DNA of 64,000 nucleotides from contig CAYLOT010000009.1 in the NCBI GenBank assembly GCA_964385405.1, forward strand, positions 30,451 through 94,450, in the 5' to 3' direction. Shown here in pieces: positions 17,491 to 26,533 of this stretch. Made by a program: the position numbers and the translations under genes. Within the stretch, counting starts at the first letter, position 1. Every line of letters starts with the position of its first letter. The notes under the pieces were generated by a model. It ran no database searches and was not told the DNA's origin. It saw only the letters and a program-made list of their open reading frames with translations. This stretch comes from CAIZGX01 sp964385405. Its GTDB lineage: Bacteria; Bacteroidota; Bacteroidia; Flavobacteriales_D; Sanyastnellaceae.

Positions 17491-20400
17491 ATGCGGGATA
17501 AAATCAAGGTTTTAGACGCGCTCTTCGTAAATTCGCGACACTATTTTAGAACTATGCAAGAAGCCATTCCATATATACCAAAAAACAAGATTCGCATTGT
17601 AACAGCAGCCTCTCTTTTCGATGGGCATGATGCTGCCATTAACATCATGCGAAGAATTATTCAATCGACCGGATGTGAAGTCATTCACCTTGGTCACGAC
17701 AGAAGTGTTGAAGAGGTTGTAAACACTGCAATTCAAGAAGATGCGCAAGCCATTGCCATGACGAGCTATCAAGGCGGACACACCGAATACTTCAGATACA
17801 TGTTTGATTTGTTGAAGGAAAAAGGCTGCGGGCACATTAAAATATTTGGCGGTGGCGGTGGAACTATTCTTCCGGAAGAGATTGCAGAACTTCAAGATTA
17901 CGGTATTACGCGTATTTATCATCCAGATGATGGACGCGCCATGGGTCTTCAAGGAATGATCAACGATTTAGTTGAGAGGTGTGATTTTCCAACTGGAAAA
18001 ACGTTGAGTTATTCTATTGACGACATTTCATCGAAAAAAGATGCGTGCTTAGCTCAGGTGATTTCCGCAGCTGAGAACTTCCCTGAAGACCACGCTACAT
18101 TTATTGATCAGCTGCGGGAAAAAGCGAAAGCTTCATCTACGCCCGTTCTCGGTATTACCGGAACAGGCGGAGCAGGAAAATCAAGCATGGTCGACGAACT
18201 CGTACGTCGCTTCCTTTTAGATTTTCCTGATCAGCACATCGGCATTATCTCTGTCGATCCTTCCAAAAGAAAGACCGGCGGTGCATTGCTCGGCGATCGC
18301 ATTCGAATGAACGCCATTAAAAACGACCGCGTCTACATGCGATCGCTTGCAACACGTCAAAGCAACTTGGCCCTATCCAAACACGTAGCCGAAGCCGTGA
18401 ACGTGTTGAAAGTTGCCCAATTCGATCTCATTATTTTAGAAACCAGCGGCATTGGGCAAAGCGATACGGAGATCATGGATCACAGCGATGTGGCCTTGTA
18501 CATTATGACTCCGGAATTCGGTGCAGCAAGCCAACTTGAAAAGATCGACATGCTCGACTTCGCGGATGTCGTGGCTATTAATAAATTCGATAAGCGCGGT
18601 GCGCTAGATGCGCTGCGCGATGTGCGCAAACAATACATTCGCAACCACCAACTGTGGGATGCGCCTGAAGACAGCCTTCCAGTGGTTGGGACTATTGCTT
18701 CGCAATTCAATGACCCCGGGACGAATAGCTTGTTCCGTATGATCATTGACAAGTTGAATGAAAAGACGCAAGCGAAATTTCAAACAACGTTTGAACTCAC
18801 CGCCGAGCAGAGCGAGAAGGTTTACATTATTCCACCCAACCGCACGCGCTACCTTTCTGAAATTGCTGAAAACAATCGCGCATACGACGCATGGGTAAAC
18901 AAACAATCAGAAATAGCCGAAAAACTCTACGGCATGCACATCGCTCTTACTGCGTTGCGTGAAGGAGAGAATAACGAGAATAATGAAATTTCCATTAAAC
19001 ACTTGGAGGCTTCATTCGATCGAATTAAAATGGATTTCGATCCACACTTGTGGAACCTGCTTCAAAACTGGGAAGCGAAAAAAGCTTCGTACAGTGGAGA
19101 AATTTTCACCTTCAAGGTGCGCGACAAAGAAATTCAAATGGAAGCGTCTACGAAATCGCTTTCCCATTCGCGCATTCCGAAAGTGGCCCTTCCGAAATAC
19201 AAATCGTGGGGAGACATTGTAAAGTGGTCGCTTCAAGAAAATGTTCCTGGAGAATTCCCTTACACCGCAGGTCTCTTCCCCTTCAAACGCGAAGGTGAAG
19301 ATCCAACGCGCATGTTCGCTGGAGAAGGCGGACCGGAAAGAACCAACCGACGCTTCCATTACGTAAGTTTGGGCATGCCTGCAAAGCGTTTGTCTACTGC
19401 GTTTGACAGCGTTACCTTATACGGAAACGATCCGGGATACCGTCCAGATATCTATGGAAAAGTAGGTAACTCGGGAGTAAGCATCTGTTGCCTTGACGAT
19501 GCGAAGAAGCTATACAGCGGATTCGATTTGTCTGACCCGAAGACTTCGGTGTCTATGACCATCAATGGTCCTGCGCCTATGCTTCTCGCCTTCTTCATGA
19601 ATGCAGCCATTGATCAGGCGTGCGAAAAATACATTAGTAAAAACAAATTAGAAGCAAAGGTTGAAGCGGTTCTGAAAGCGAAGTGGGAAGATAAAGGACT
19701 TACCCGCCCGACCTACCAAGGAGAACTCCCTGAGGGAAACAACGGCCTTGGTTTAATGCTCCTCGGTTGCACGGGAGACGAGGTTCTGCCTGAAGAAGTT
19801 TATGCACAAATTAAAGCAGAGACTTTGAGTGTTGTTCGCGGAACGGTTCAAGCAGATATTTTAAAAGAAGACCAAGCGCAGAACACGTGTATCTTCTCTA
19901 CGGAATTTGCACTGCGTTTAATGGGCGACGTGCAGTCGTACTTCATTCAACACAAAGTAAGAAATTTCTACAGCGTATCTATTTCGGGTTATCACATTGC
20001 TGAAGCCGGAGCCAATCCGATTACACAATTGGCTTTCACCTTGGCGAACGGATTTACCTATGTTGAATATTACCTGAGCAGAGGGATGGACATTAACGAA
20101 TTCGGTCCGAACCTTTCGTTCTTCTTCAGCAACGGAATTGATCCAGAGTATGCTGTAATTGGAAAAGTGGCGCGACGTATTTGGGCGAAAGCGCTCGCGA
20201 AAAAGTATGGCGCGAACGCGCGCGCGCAGATGTTGAAATACCACATTCAAACTTCCGGAAGAAGCTTGCACGCGCAAGAAATTGACTTCAATGATATTCG
20301 CACAACGCTTCAAGCATTGTATGCTATCTACGACAATTGCAACAGTTTACATACCAACGCTTACGACGAAGCTATCACGACTCCAACGGAAGAAAGTGTT

Positions 20401-20937
20401 CGCAGAGCAATGGCCATTCAATTGATCATTAACCGCGAATTGGGATTAGCTAAAAATGAAAATCCAATGCAAGGCTCATTCATTATTGAAGAGCTTACAG
20501 ATTTGGTTGAAGAAGCCGTATTGGCAGAGTTTGACAGAATCACAGAGCGTGGCGGAGTTCTTGGAGCAATGGAGACCATGTATCAGCGCGGAAAAATTCA
20601 AGAAGAAAGTTTGTACTACGAGACATTGAAGCACACCGGCGAGTTTCCTATCATTGGAGTAAACACGTTCTTATCTTCAAAAGGCTCACCAACTATTCTT
20701 CCGAAAGAAATTATTCGCGCTACCGAAGAAGAAAAGGAAATGCAAATTCAAACCGTAACCAATCTTCAAAAAGGGTTTGAAACGAAAGCCCAAGATGAGT
20801 TGAAGCAGCTGCAAAAGATTGCCGTTGAGCAAGGAAATTTGTTCGACAAGCTCATGGATTCTGTAAAATATTGCTCGCTTGGTCAAATCACCTCTACCCT
20901 GTTTAATGTTGGTGGTCAGTACAGAAGAAACATGTAA
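17491..20937 (+). CDS. icmF: Fused acyl-CoA mutase IcmF (isobutyryl-CoA mutase with G-protein chaperone)
   Basis: 1148 residues, all three parts in one chain as in IcmF. Residues ~30-160 form the B12 domain with the base-off motif (D44-G-H46 in SLFDGHDAAI; HLGHD). Residues ~215-440 form the MeaI-type GTPase with Walker A GTGGAGKSS (223-231), and SVDPSKRKTGGALLGDR. Residues ~545-1148 form the substrate barrel (TAGLFPFKREGEDPTRMFAGEGGPERTNRRF in segments). It rearranges isobutyryl-CoA to n-butyryl-CoA; some relatives act on pivalyl/isovaleryl-CoA. The GTPase loads and protects adenosylcobalamin. This links valine or branched-acid breakdown to beta-oxidation. An internal ATG at 17554 is an alternative start. 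xth follows after 6 bases. Confidence 0.93.
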   Translation: MRDKIKVLDALFVNSRHYFRTMQEAIPYIPKNKIRIVTAASLFDGHDAAINIMRRIIQSTGCEVIHLGHDRSVEEVVNTAIQEDAQAIAMTSYQGGHTEYFRYMFDLLKEKGCGHIKIFGGGGGTILPEEIAELQDYGITRIYHPDDGRAMGLQGMINDLVERCDFPTGKTLSYSIDDISSKKDACLAQVISAAENFPEDHATFIDQLREKAKASSTPVLGITGTGGAGKSSMVDELVRRFLLDFPDQHIGIISVDPSKRKTGGALLGDRIRMNAIKNDRVYMRSLATRQSNLALSKHVAEAVNVLKVAQFDLIILETSGIGQSDTEIMDHSDVALYIMTPEFGAASQLEKIDMLDFADVVAINKFDKRGALDALRDVRKQYIRNHQLWDAPEDSLPVVGTIASQFNDPGTNSLFRMIIDKLNEKTQAKFQTTFELTAEQSEKVYIIPPNRTRYLSEIAENNRAYDAWVNKQSEIAEKLYGMHIALTALREGENNENNEISIKHLEASFDRIKMDFDPHLWNLLQNWEAKKASYSGEIFTFKVRDKEIQMEASTKSLSHSRIPKVALPKYKSWGDIVKWSLQENVPGEFPYTAGLFPFKREGEDPTRMFAGEGGPERTNRRFHYVSLGMPAKRLSTAFDSVTLYGNDPGYRPDIYGKVGNSGVSICCLDDAKKLYSGFDLSDPKTSVSMTINGPAPMLLAFFMNAAIDQACEKYISKNKLEAKVEAVLKAKWEDKGLTRPTYQGELPEGNNGLGLMLLGCTGDEVLPEEVYAQIKAETLSVVRGTVQADILKEDQAQNTCIFSTEFALRLMGDVQSYFIQHKVRNFYSVSISGYHIAEAGANPITQLAFTLANGFTYVEYYLSRGMDINEFGPNLSFFFSNGIDPEYAVIGKVARRIWAKALAKKYGANARAQMLKYHIQTSGRSLHAQEIDFNDIRTTLQALYAIYDNCNSLHTNAYDEAITTPTEESVRRAMAIQLIINRELGLAKNENPMQGSFIIEELTDLVEEAVLAEFDRITERGGVLGAMETMYQRGKIQEESLYYETLKHTGEFPIIGVNTFLSSKGSPTILPKEIIRATEEEKEMQIQTVTNLQKGFETKAQDELKQLQKIAVEQGNLFDKLMDSVKYCSLGQITSTLFNVGGQYRRNM

Positions 20938-20943
20938 TCGAAT

Positions 20944-21705
20944 ATGAAACTCATTTCATTCAATGTAAACGGTGTTCGCGCCATAACCAAGAAAACCTTC
21001 TTCGAAGATTTTCAAGCCATGAATCCAGATGTCCTTTGCTTACAGGAAACCAAAGCAAACGACGCGCAGGTTCAAGAAGCACTTCAAGGAATTACGGGCT
21101 ATCACATTTACTCGAGTTCTGCTGTTCGTCCGGGCTACAGCGGCACTGCGCTTATTTCAAAGACGAAACCTTTAAGTGTAACTTTCGGATTGGGCATAGA
21201 TGAGCACGATCAGGAAGGAAGAATTATTACTGCTGAATACGACAAGTTTTTCTTGGTGAATACCTACGTTCCAAACAGCGGGTCAGAGTTGGCTCGACTA
21301 GACTACAGAGAGACCTGGGATGCTGACTTGTTGAAACATCTTCAAAAGTTAGAAAAGAAAAAACCGGTTGTTTTGTGCGGAGACTTGAACGTGGCTCACC
21401 AAGCCATTGACTTAGCCAATCCGAAAAGTAATTATAACAAGAGTGCGGGATATACACAACGAGAAATCGACGGACTTTCTAACTTAATCTCATCTGGATA
21501 TAAAGATTCGTTTAGACATTTTTATCCGGAAATAGTGAAGTACAGTTGGTGGAGCGCGCGATTCAACTCGCGCGCGAAGAATGTAGGTTGGAGAATAGAC
21601 TATTTCATGGTTAGCGAGAATTTCCTTCCACATGTAAAAGACGCATTTATTATGAATGAAATTATGGGATCGGATCATTGTCCGGTCGGAATTATTATTG
21701 AATAA
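20944..21705 (+). CDS. xth: Exodeoxyribonuclease III (AP endonuclease)
   Basis: 253 residues, family-typical. It cuts DNA 5' to abasic sites and trims 3' ends in base-excision repair. Visible motifs: MKLISFNVNGVRA (metal-binding N), DVLCLQETKA (catalytic E), the tyrosine in VNTYVPNSG, VVLCGDLNVAHQAID (D and N), and the C-terminal WRIDYFMVS and GSDHCPVG, with the final Asp-His pair. It starts 6 bases after icmF and ends 3 bases before the J-domain gene, so it is likely co-transcribed with them. Uracil-DNA glycosylase for the same repair pathway is at 49.2 kb. Confidence 0.96.
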   Translation: MKLISFNVNGVRAITKKTFFEDFQAMNPDVLCLQETKANDAQVQEALQGITGYHIYSSSAVRPGYSGTALISKTKPLSVTFGLGIDEHDQEGRIITAEYDKFFLVNTYVPNSGSELARLDYRETWDADLLKHLQKLEKKKPVVLCGDLNVAHQAIDLANPKSNYNKSAGYTQREIDGLSNLISSGYKDSFRHFYPEIVKYSWWSARFNSRAKNVGWRIDYFMVSENFLPHVKDAFIMNEIMGSDHCPVGIIIE

Positions 21706-21708
21706 ATT

Positions 21709-22452
21709 ATGGCATTTGCGAAATGGGTTGGAGGCGCTATTGGTTGGGCTTTAGGCGGGCCAATTGGCGGATTGATAGGATTTGCGGTTGGCTATATGGC
21801 CGAAGACAACTCCTTAAGCACACAAGAACAACAACAAGGCTCTCAGCGTAGATCTTACGCAAGACATACACAGCGTGGAGACTTCTCCTCTGCCCTTTTG
21901 GTGTTATCAGCTGCCGTAATGAAGGCAGATGGCAAACTCATGAAAAGTGAGCTTCAATACATAAGAGAGTTTTTCGACAAACAATTCGGCCCTGCGGCGG
22001 CAGCAGAACAAATTGGAATTTTGAAAGAATTGTTAAACAAGGAAATTCCAGTTCGAGAGGTGTGTCATCAGATTAGAGATTTCATGGAGCACCCCATGCG
22101 TTTGCAATTGCTCCATTACCTTTTCGGAATAGCTAAATCTGATGGACAAGTAGCCAAGGCCGAAGCCGAGTTGATTAAACAAATTGCGCACGACTTGAAC
22201 ATTAGCCAGAAAGATTACGAAAGTATTCAGGCCATGTTTTACAAAGATGCGGCTTCGGCATACAAAATTTTAGAAATTGAGGCTACAGCAACTGACGACG
22301 AAGTGAAAAAAGCCTTCCGTAAAATGGCCATGAAATACCATCCTGATAAAATAAAAGACCTGGGCGAAGAGTATCAGAAAGCAGCCCAAGAAAAGTTTAT
22401 CAAAGTTCAAGAGGCCTACGATCAACTCAGAAAGGAGCGCGGAATGAAGTAA
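21709..22452 (+). CDS. TerB-like and J-domain protein (DjlA-type co-chaperone)
   Basis: 247 residues. A glycine-rich N-terminal hydrophobic segment (about 5-30; GGAIGWALGGPIGGLIGFAVGYM) probably anchors it to the membrane. A TerB/DjlA helical domain (about 60-170; ALLVLSAAVMKADGKLMKSE, SDGQVAKAEAELI) follows. A C-terminal J-domain (about 180-247) carries the essential HPD motif in AMKYHPDKI. J-domains stimulate DnaK ATP hydrolysis; the architecture matches DjlA, a membrane-tethered co-chaperone. It is placed 3 bases after xth. Confidence 0.9.
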   Translation: MAFAKWVGGAIGWALGGPIGGLIGFAVGYMAEDNSLSTQEQQQGSQRRSYARHTQRGDFSSALLVLSAAVMKADGKLMKSELQYIREFFDKQFGPAAAAEQIGILKELLNKEIPVREVCHQIRDFMEHPMRLQLLHYLFGIAKSDGQVAKAEAELIKQIAHDLNISQKDYESIQAMFYKDAASAYKILEIEATATDDEVKKAFRKMAMKYHPDKIKDLGEEYQKAAQEKFIKVQEAYDQLRKERGMK

Positions 22453-22482
22453 ATGTGTATATTTACTTCACGCAATTCTTTT

Positions 22483-24681
22483 ATGAAAAAACTCTTTATT
22501 ATTCTTTTGCTTTTTAATGCTGTTTCTTCGGCATTTGGGCAAGCTTATTTCTTAAACGGATCGGCAACTGCAACAGGTAACGATTGTTATCAGCTTACCC
22601 CTAACCTCGGCACTCAAAACGGAACAGTTTGGTATGCCGATCAAATAGACTTAAACCAACCCTTCGACATTGCATTCGAAATGTTTCTTGGAAACGTGGA
22701 TGTGAATGGCGCTGACGGGATATGTTTCGTAATGCACACACAAGGGACCAATGCCATTGGTGCTAGTGGGGGCGGAATGGGTTATTTAAACTTCGGGACA
22801 AGCTTTGCGGTAGAATTTGACACGTATCAAAACTCGAATCCCTACTCAGACCCAGCATTTGACCACATTGCTATTCAAAGAAACGGAAATGTTAACCACA
22901 ACACCATCGACAATTTGGGAGGGCCTGTTCAAATGGCTGCTTTCAATGCAAATACAGAAGATGGTCAATACCATCCTGTACGATTGGTCTGGGATCCAAT
23001 TAATTTTCTATTCTCTGTTTATTTCGATTGCGAGCTTCGACTTCAGTCAACTGTAGACATTATTAACTCTGTTTTTAACGGAATAAGTTCAGTAAATTGG
23101 GGTTTTACTGCTGGCACTGGCGGTTTATCGAATGTTCAAGCCGTTTGTTTGACGCCTGATATTCTCAACACTACCAACGAGATCACGATATGTCCTGGAG
23201 CATCAGCAGTTCTTACAGTAAGTGGTGCTGATATTAATGGTTCTTTTTCGTGGACTCCATCCACCGCATTGAGCACAGCATCAGGAGCAAGTCCAGTGGC
23301 AACGCCAGACAGTACAACAATTTATAATGTTGTTTATACTGATCTTTGCGGAGTTATTTCCGAGCAGGATTTTGTTGTTACCGTAGAAGCTCTATCTGTT
23401 AATGCCACGGCTGTTTCGGACATTAACTGCGCCAATCCAATTACTTCAATAAATTCAATAAGCAATATCAACGGTGTAACTTTCAATTGGATTACTTCAA
23501 GTGGTAATTTCATAACCGCCACAAATGCTTTTAGTGTCGGTGTAGACGCTCCTGGATTTTACTCTGTCCTAACTGACTACTTGGGTATATGTCAGGCGAT
23601 GGATACCATAACCATAACAGCTGACTATTCCGACTTTCAAATCAATACAGGAGGTTCTGTTCAATTGAACTGTACAAATCCAAATGGAAACCTATCCGCT
23701 GTCGTGAATGGTTTTCCAAATGCTACTTACAATTGGACAACCACTGGAGGAACAATTAACGGAAGTGCTGCGGGTGCAAGCATAAATGTAGCTTCCGGTG
23801 GCACATACACCGTTAACGCCACATTGAATAGCAATTGCTTCGACACCGAAACCATTTCTGTAGAAGCAGATTTCGAGGTTCCTACATTGAATTTATCTTG
23901 CTTAAACGGGCTCAATTGCTTAACTCCAACTGCAACCATAAACTCCGCGACAAATGCCGGAGCTGCTACTTATAACTGGACTGGACCTGGAATTCAATCT
24001 GGACAAGGAACAGGAGATATTGTTGTAAATACTGCAGGAAACTATTCCCTTACTATAACCGATAATTCAAACGGTTGTGAATCTTCCGCAAATACCTCTG
24101 TTAATGAAAATTTCACAACACCCTCTATTGTTGTTGGAATTCAAGACACATTGAGCTGTTTAACGCCTGTAATTCCCATTCAAAATGTAGCTGTAAATAA
24201 TTCAAACAACTACTCATTGTCGTGGAGCACCGTTGACGGATTTTTGGTAGATGGAAGCAACAGTATAAATCCGAACGTTTCTGCCTCAGGTGAATATATC
24301 CTCTTGGCAACCGATAATGCTTCCGGATGCACAGATACACAAGACGTATTTATTGGTGAGAGCTCTACGAGTCAATTCGCCATTGAGTTAGTTCAATATC
24401 CAACAATTGTGACGGTTACCGATGGCGACTTATTGAATGCGTGTTGGTCTCCATTCCTGTCCGGATTGGACCAAAGCGAACTGTTCACATTATTCGACAC
24501 GTTTGAATTGGCAATTTACAACAGATGGGGAACTTTAATCTTTGACGCATCTGTCCCAACAAGCTTCTGTCCTGACGAAGTTGAATTTTCACAAGGCACA
24601 TATTTCTATACTTTGGTTTTGTCTTCGCTTTGCGGAGGTGTTGAAAATTATCAAGTTTCAGGAACTTTCTTAGTTAAATAA
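22483..24681 (+). CDS. Secreted L-type-lectin-like protein with T9SS type B tail
   Basis: 732 residues from the ATG at 22483, which starts a clean signal peptide (MKKLFIILLLFNAVSSAFGQ). Residues ~22-230 resemble an L-type lectin: FDIAFEMFLG...DGICFVMHTQG, then FAVEFDTYQN and QYHPVRLVWD. Several Ig-like modules with cysteine pairs follow (repeats of SCLTP/NCLTP and NWTTTGG/NWTGPG). The end (LAIYNRWGTLIF...GTYFYTLVL...VSGTFLVK) is the gliding-motility-associated type B T9SS domain. It is predicted to be a surface or released adhesin binding a glycan. The sugar and function are unknown. Confidence 0.82.
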   Translation: MKKLFIILLLFNAVSSAFGQAYFLNGSATATGNDCYQLTPNLGTQNGTVWYADQIDLNQPFDIAFEMFLGNVDVNGADGICFVMHTQGTNAIGASGGGMGYLNFGTSFAVEFDTYQNSNPYSDPAFDHIAIQRNGNVNHNTIDNLGGPVQMAAFNANTEDGQYHPVRLVWDPINFLFSVYFDCELRLQSTVDIINSVFNGISSVNWGFTAGTGGLSNVQAVCLTPDILNTTNEITICPGASAVLTVSGADINGSFSWTPSTALSTASGASPVATPDSTTIYNVVYTDLCGVISEQDFVVTVEALSVNATAVSDINCANPITSINSISNINGVTFNWITSSGNFITATNAFSVGVDAPGFYSVLTDYLGICQAMDTITITADYSDFQINTGGSVQLNCTNPNGNLSAVVNGFPNATYNWTTTGGTINGSAAGASINVASGGTYTVNATLNSNCFDTETISVEADFEVPTLNLSCLNGLNCLTPTATINSATNAGAATYNWTGPGIQSGQGTGDIVVNTAGNYSLTITDNSNGCESSANTSVNENFTTPSIVVGIQDTLSCLTPVIPIQNVAVNNSNNYSLSWSTVDGFLVDGSNSINPNVSASGEYILLATDNASGCTDTQDVFIGESSTSQFAIELVQYPTIVTVTDGDLLNACWSPFLSGLDQSELFTLFDTFELAIYNRWGTLIFDASVPTSFCPDEVEFSQGTYFYTLVLSSLCGGVENYQVSGTFLVK

Positions 24682-24702
24682 TGAAACTTGGCTCCTTTCT
24701 CT

Positions 24703-24710
24703 TATTTTTG
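24703..24710 (+). promoter_or_regulatory. Bacteroidota -7 box TATTTTTG before POT transporter
   Basis: Exact match to TAnnTTTG, 31 bases before the ATG at 24742. A well-spaced -33 TTTG is not evident, so the promoter is only half-matched. Confidence 0.4.
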
Positions 24711-24741
24711 AAACCTAACCTTACAGAATATATTAATTAAA

Positions 24742-26457
24742 ATGGAAATGTCTAAACAAAACAAACATCCAAAAGGACTTTGGTACCTCTTCGGAACAGA
24801 AATGTGGGAAAGATTTGGGTACTACCTGATGCTCGGGATTTTCTCTCTTTACATGATTGAAAATTGGAATAGCGGTGGTATGGGATTTTCTTCAGCAAAA
24901 AAATCTGACATCTACGGAACCTATCTCGGACTTGTTTATTTAACACCTTTTATTGGTGGCTTGCTTGCCGATAGACTTTTAGGATATCGCAGATCAATCA
25001 TTCTTGGTGGACTTATGATGTCAGCCGGATACTTCTGCCTTTCCATCCATTCAGAATTAAGTTTTTACATCGCTCTGTTTTTTATTATCCTCGGAAATGG
25101 TTTTTTCAAGCCGAACATTTCTACGCTTGTTGGAAATCTATACAGTTCAGATGAATTAAAGGATAAGAAAGATGCTGGATACAACATCTTTTACATGGGA
25201 ATTAACATTGGTGCATTCATTTGCAATTTCGTTGCTGCCTACATGCGTATTAACTACGGATGGGGTCACGCTTTTGCAGCGGCGGGTGTAGGTATGTTAA
25301 TAGGTATTACCATCTTTATTCTAGGAACGAAACACATCAAACATGTCGATGTTGTTAAACCGGTTCGAGAAGGCGATATGTCTACAGGTAAAATCCTTTC
25401 TCTTACAGTTGTACCAATGTTCATTTTTGGAATTATCGGATACATTATTCCCGGCAATTTCTTGGGTTCAGATACGAACGATGCATTCATTATTGGATGT
25501 CTTCCTGTAATTGCATTTTTCATTTATTTGGCATTCAAATCAGAAGCAAAAGAGAGTCGTGCCATCAAAGCACTTCTTGCTGTTTTCACATGTGTGATCT
25601 TATTCTTTGCCATTTTCCATCAAAATGGAGACGCCCTAACCATTTGGGCTGAAGACCATACCGATCGTAAAATGTCAGAGAGTGTTGCGAATGTTGCGCA
25701 AGAAATGAATATGGCTCAAGTTGTAGTTAACAATGACATCGTTTCTTTACCACAAGCAAAATTCGATTCTACCATTAAAGTGTTGCGCGGAATTGAAGGA
25801 GCTATGCCAGATGTTTCGGCTGAAGAACACAAAGCTAAAGTTGCGAAATCTGATGAAATTACTCAATTAGAAAAATCGCGTAAGTACTTCGAAACTTTAC
25901 CGAAAAATGAAGTTCCTCCAATTGGTTCTGACATGAAATTGTATAGCACTGAACTATACCAATCAATTAATCCGTTTTGGGTAGTATTACTTACCCCTAT
26001 TGTAGTTGGAATCTTTGGCTTCATGAGAACCAAAAAGAAAGAGCCAAGTACACCAACAAAAATTGCAATTGGACTTATCATCACAGCGCTTTCTGCTTTG
26101 GTAATGGTTGGAGCTGTTTTCGCTACGAATGATCTTACAATGAAAGCAGGGTCTCTCTGGTTAATTGCATCATACGGAGTTATAACAATCGGTGAATTAT
26201 GTCTTTCTCCCATGGGATTGTCTCTCGTTTCAAAACTATCACCACCTCGTATTACTGCGCTCATGATGGGTGGTTTCTTCCTTGCAATTTCTGTAGGAAA
26301 TAAGCTTTCGGGTATGTTATCGAGCATGTGGGAGTCTACAGCACACAAGCAAGATTTCTTCTACATGAACTTTGGCTTAGTACTTTTTGCCGCATTTGTG
26401 TTGATTGTTATGTTGAAATGGTTGAATTCAGTAATGAAAGAAAACAACGTTCAGTAA
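24742..26457 (+). CDS. POT-family proton-coupled oligopeptide transporter
   Basis: 571 residues, an MFS-type inner-membrane protein of 12-14 helices. It begins with the POT hallmark WYLFGTEMWERFGYY (the proton-coupling ExxER element) and includes the second signature GNGFFKPNISTLVG near residue 115, plus the late ITIGELCLSPMGLSLVSKLSP. A ~100-residue soluble, charged insertion (about 290-395) between central helices is typical of many bacteroidal POT proteins. It imports di- and tripeptides. It is followed by a terminator and then a second POT gene, likely arisen by duplication with divergence. Confidence 0.92.
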   Translation: MEMSKQNKHPKGLWYLFGTEMWERFGYYLMLGIFSLYMIENWNSGGMGFSSAKKSDIYGTYLGLVYLTPFIGGLLADRLLGYRRSIILGGLMMSAGYFCLSIHSELSFYIALFFIILGNGFFKPNISTLVGNLYSSDELKDKKDAGYNIFYMGINIGAFICNFVAAYMRINYGWGHAFAAAGVGMLIGITIFILGTKHIKHVDVVKPVREGDMSTGKILSLTVVPMFIFGIIGYIIPGNFLGSDTNDAFIIGCLPVIAFFIYLAFKSEAKESRAIKALLAVFTCVILFFAIFHQNGDALTIWAEDHTDRKMSESVANVAQEMNMAQVVVNNDIVSLPQAKFDSTIKVLRGIEGAMPDVSAEEHKAKVAKSDEITQLEKSRKYFETLPKNEVPPIGSDMKLYSTELYQSINPFWVVLLTPIVVGIFGFMRTKKKEPSTPTKIAIGLIITALSALVMVGAVFATNDLTMKAGSLWLIASYGVITIGELCLSPMGLSLVSKLSPPRITALMMGGFFLAISVGNKLSGMLSSMWESTAHKQDFFYMNFGLVLFAAFVLIVMLKWLNSVMKENNVQ

Positions 26458-26480
26458 AAACTTCCCTTATCCATTTTAAA

Positions 26481-26507
26481 ACCTCTGCCAGTCAGAGGTT
26501 TTTTTTA
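26481..26507 (+). terminator. Rho-independent terminator between the two POT genes
   Basis: ACCTCTG (26481-26487), loop CCAGT, CAGAGGT (26493-26499), then a T-rich run. This 7-bp stem separates the tandem transporters transcriptionally; a TATCTTTC box at 26506-26513 may serve the second gene. Confidence 0.88.
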
Positions 26508-26533
26508 TCTTTCCAATCATAAAATTTACACAC

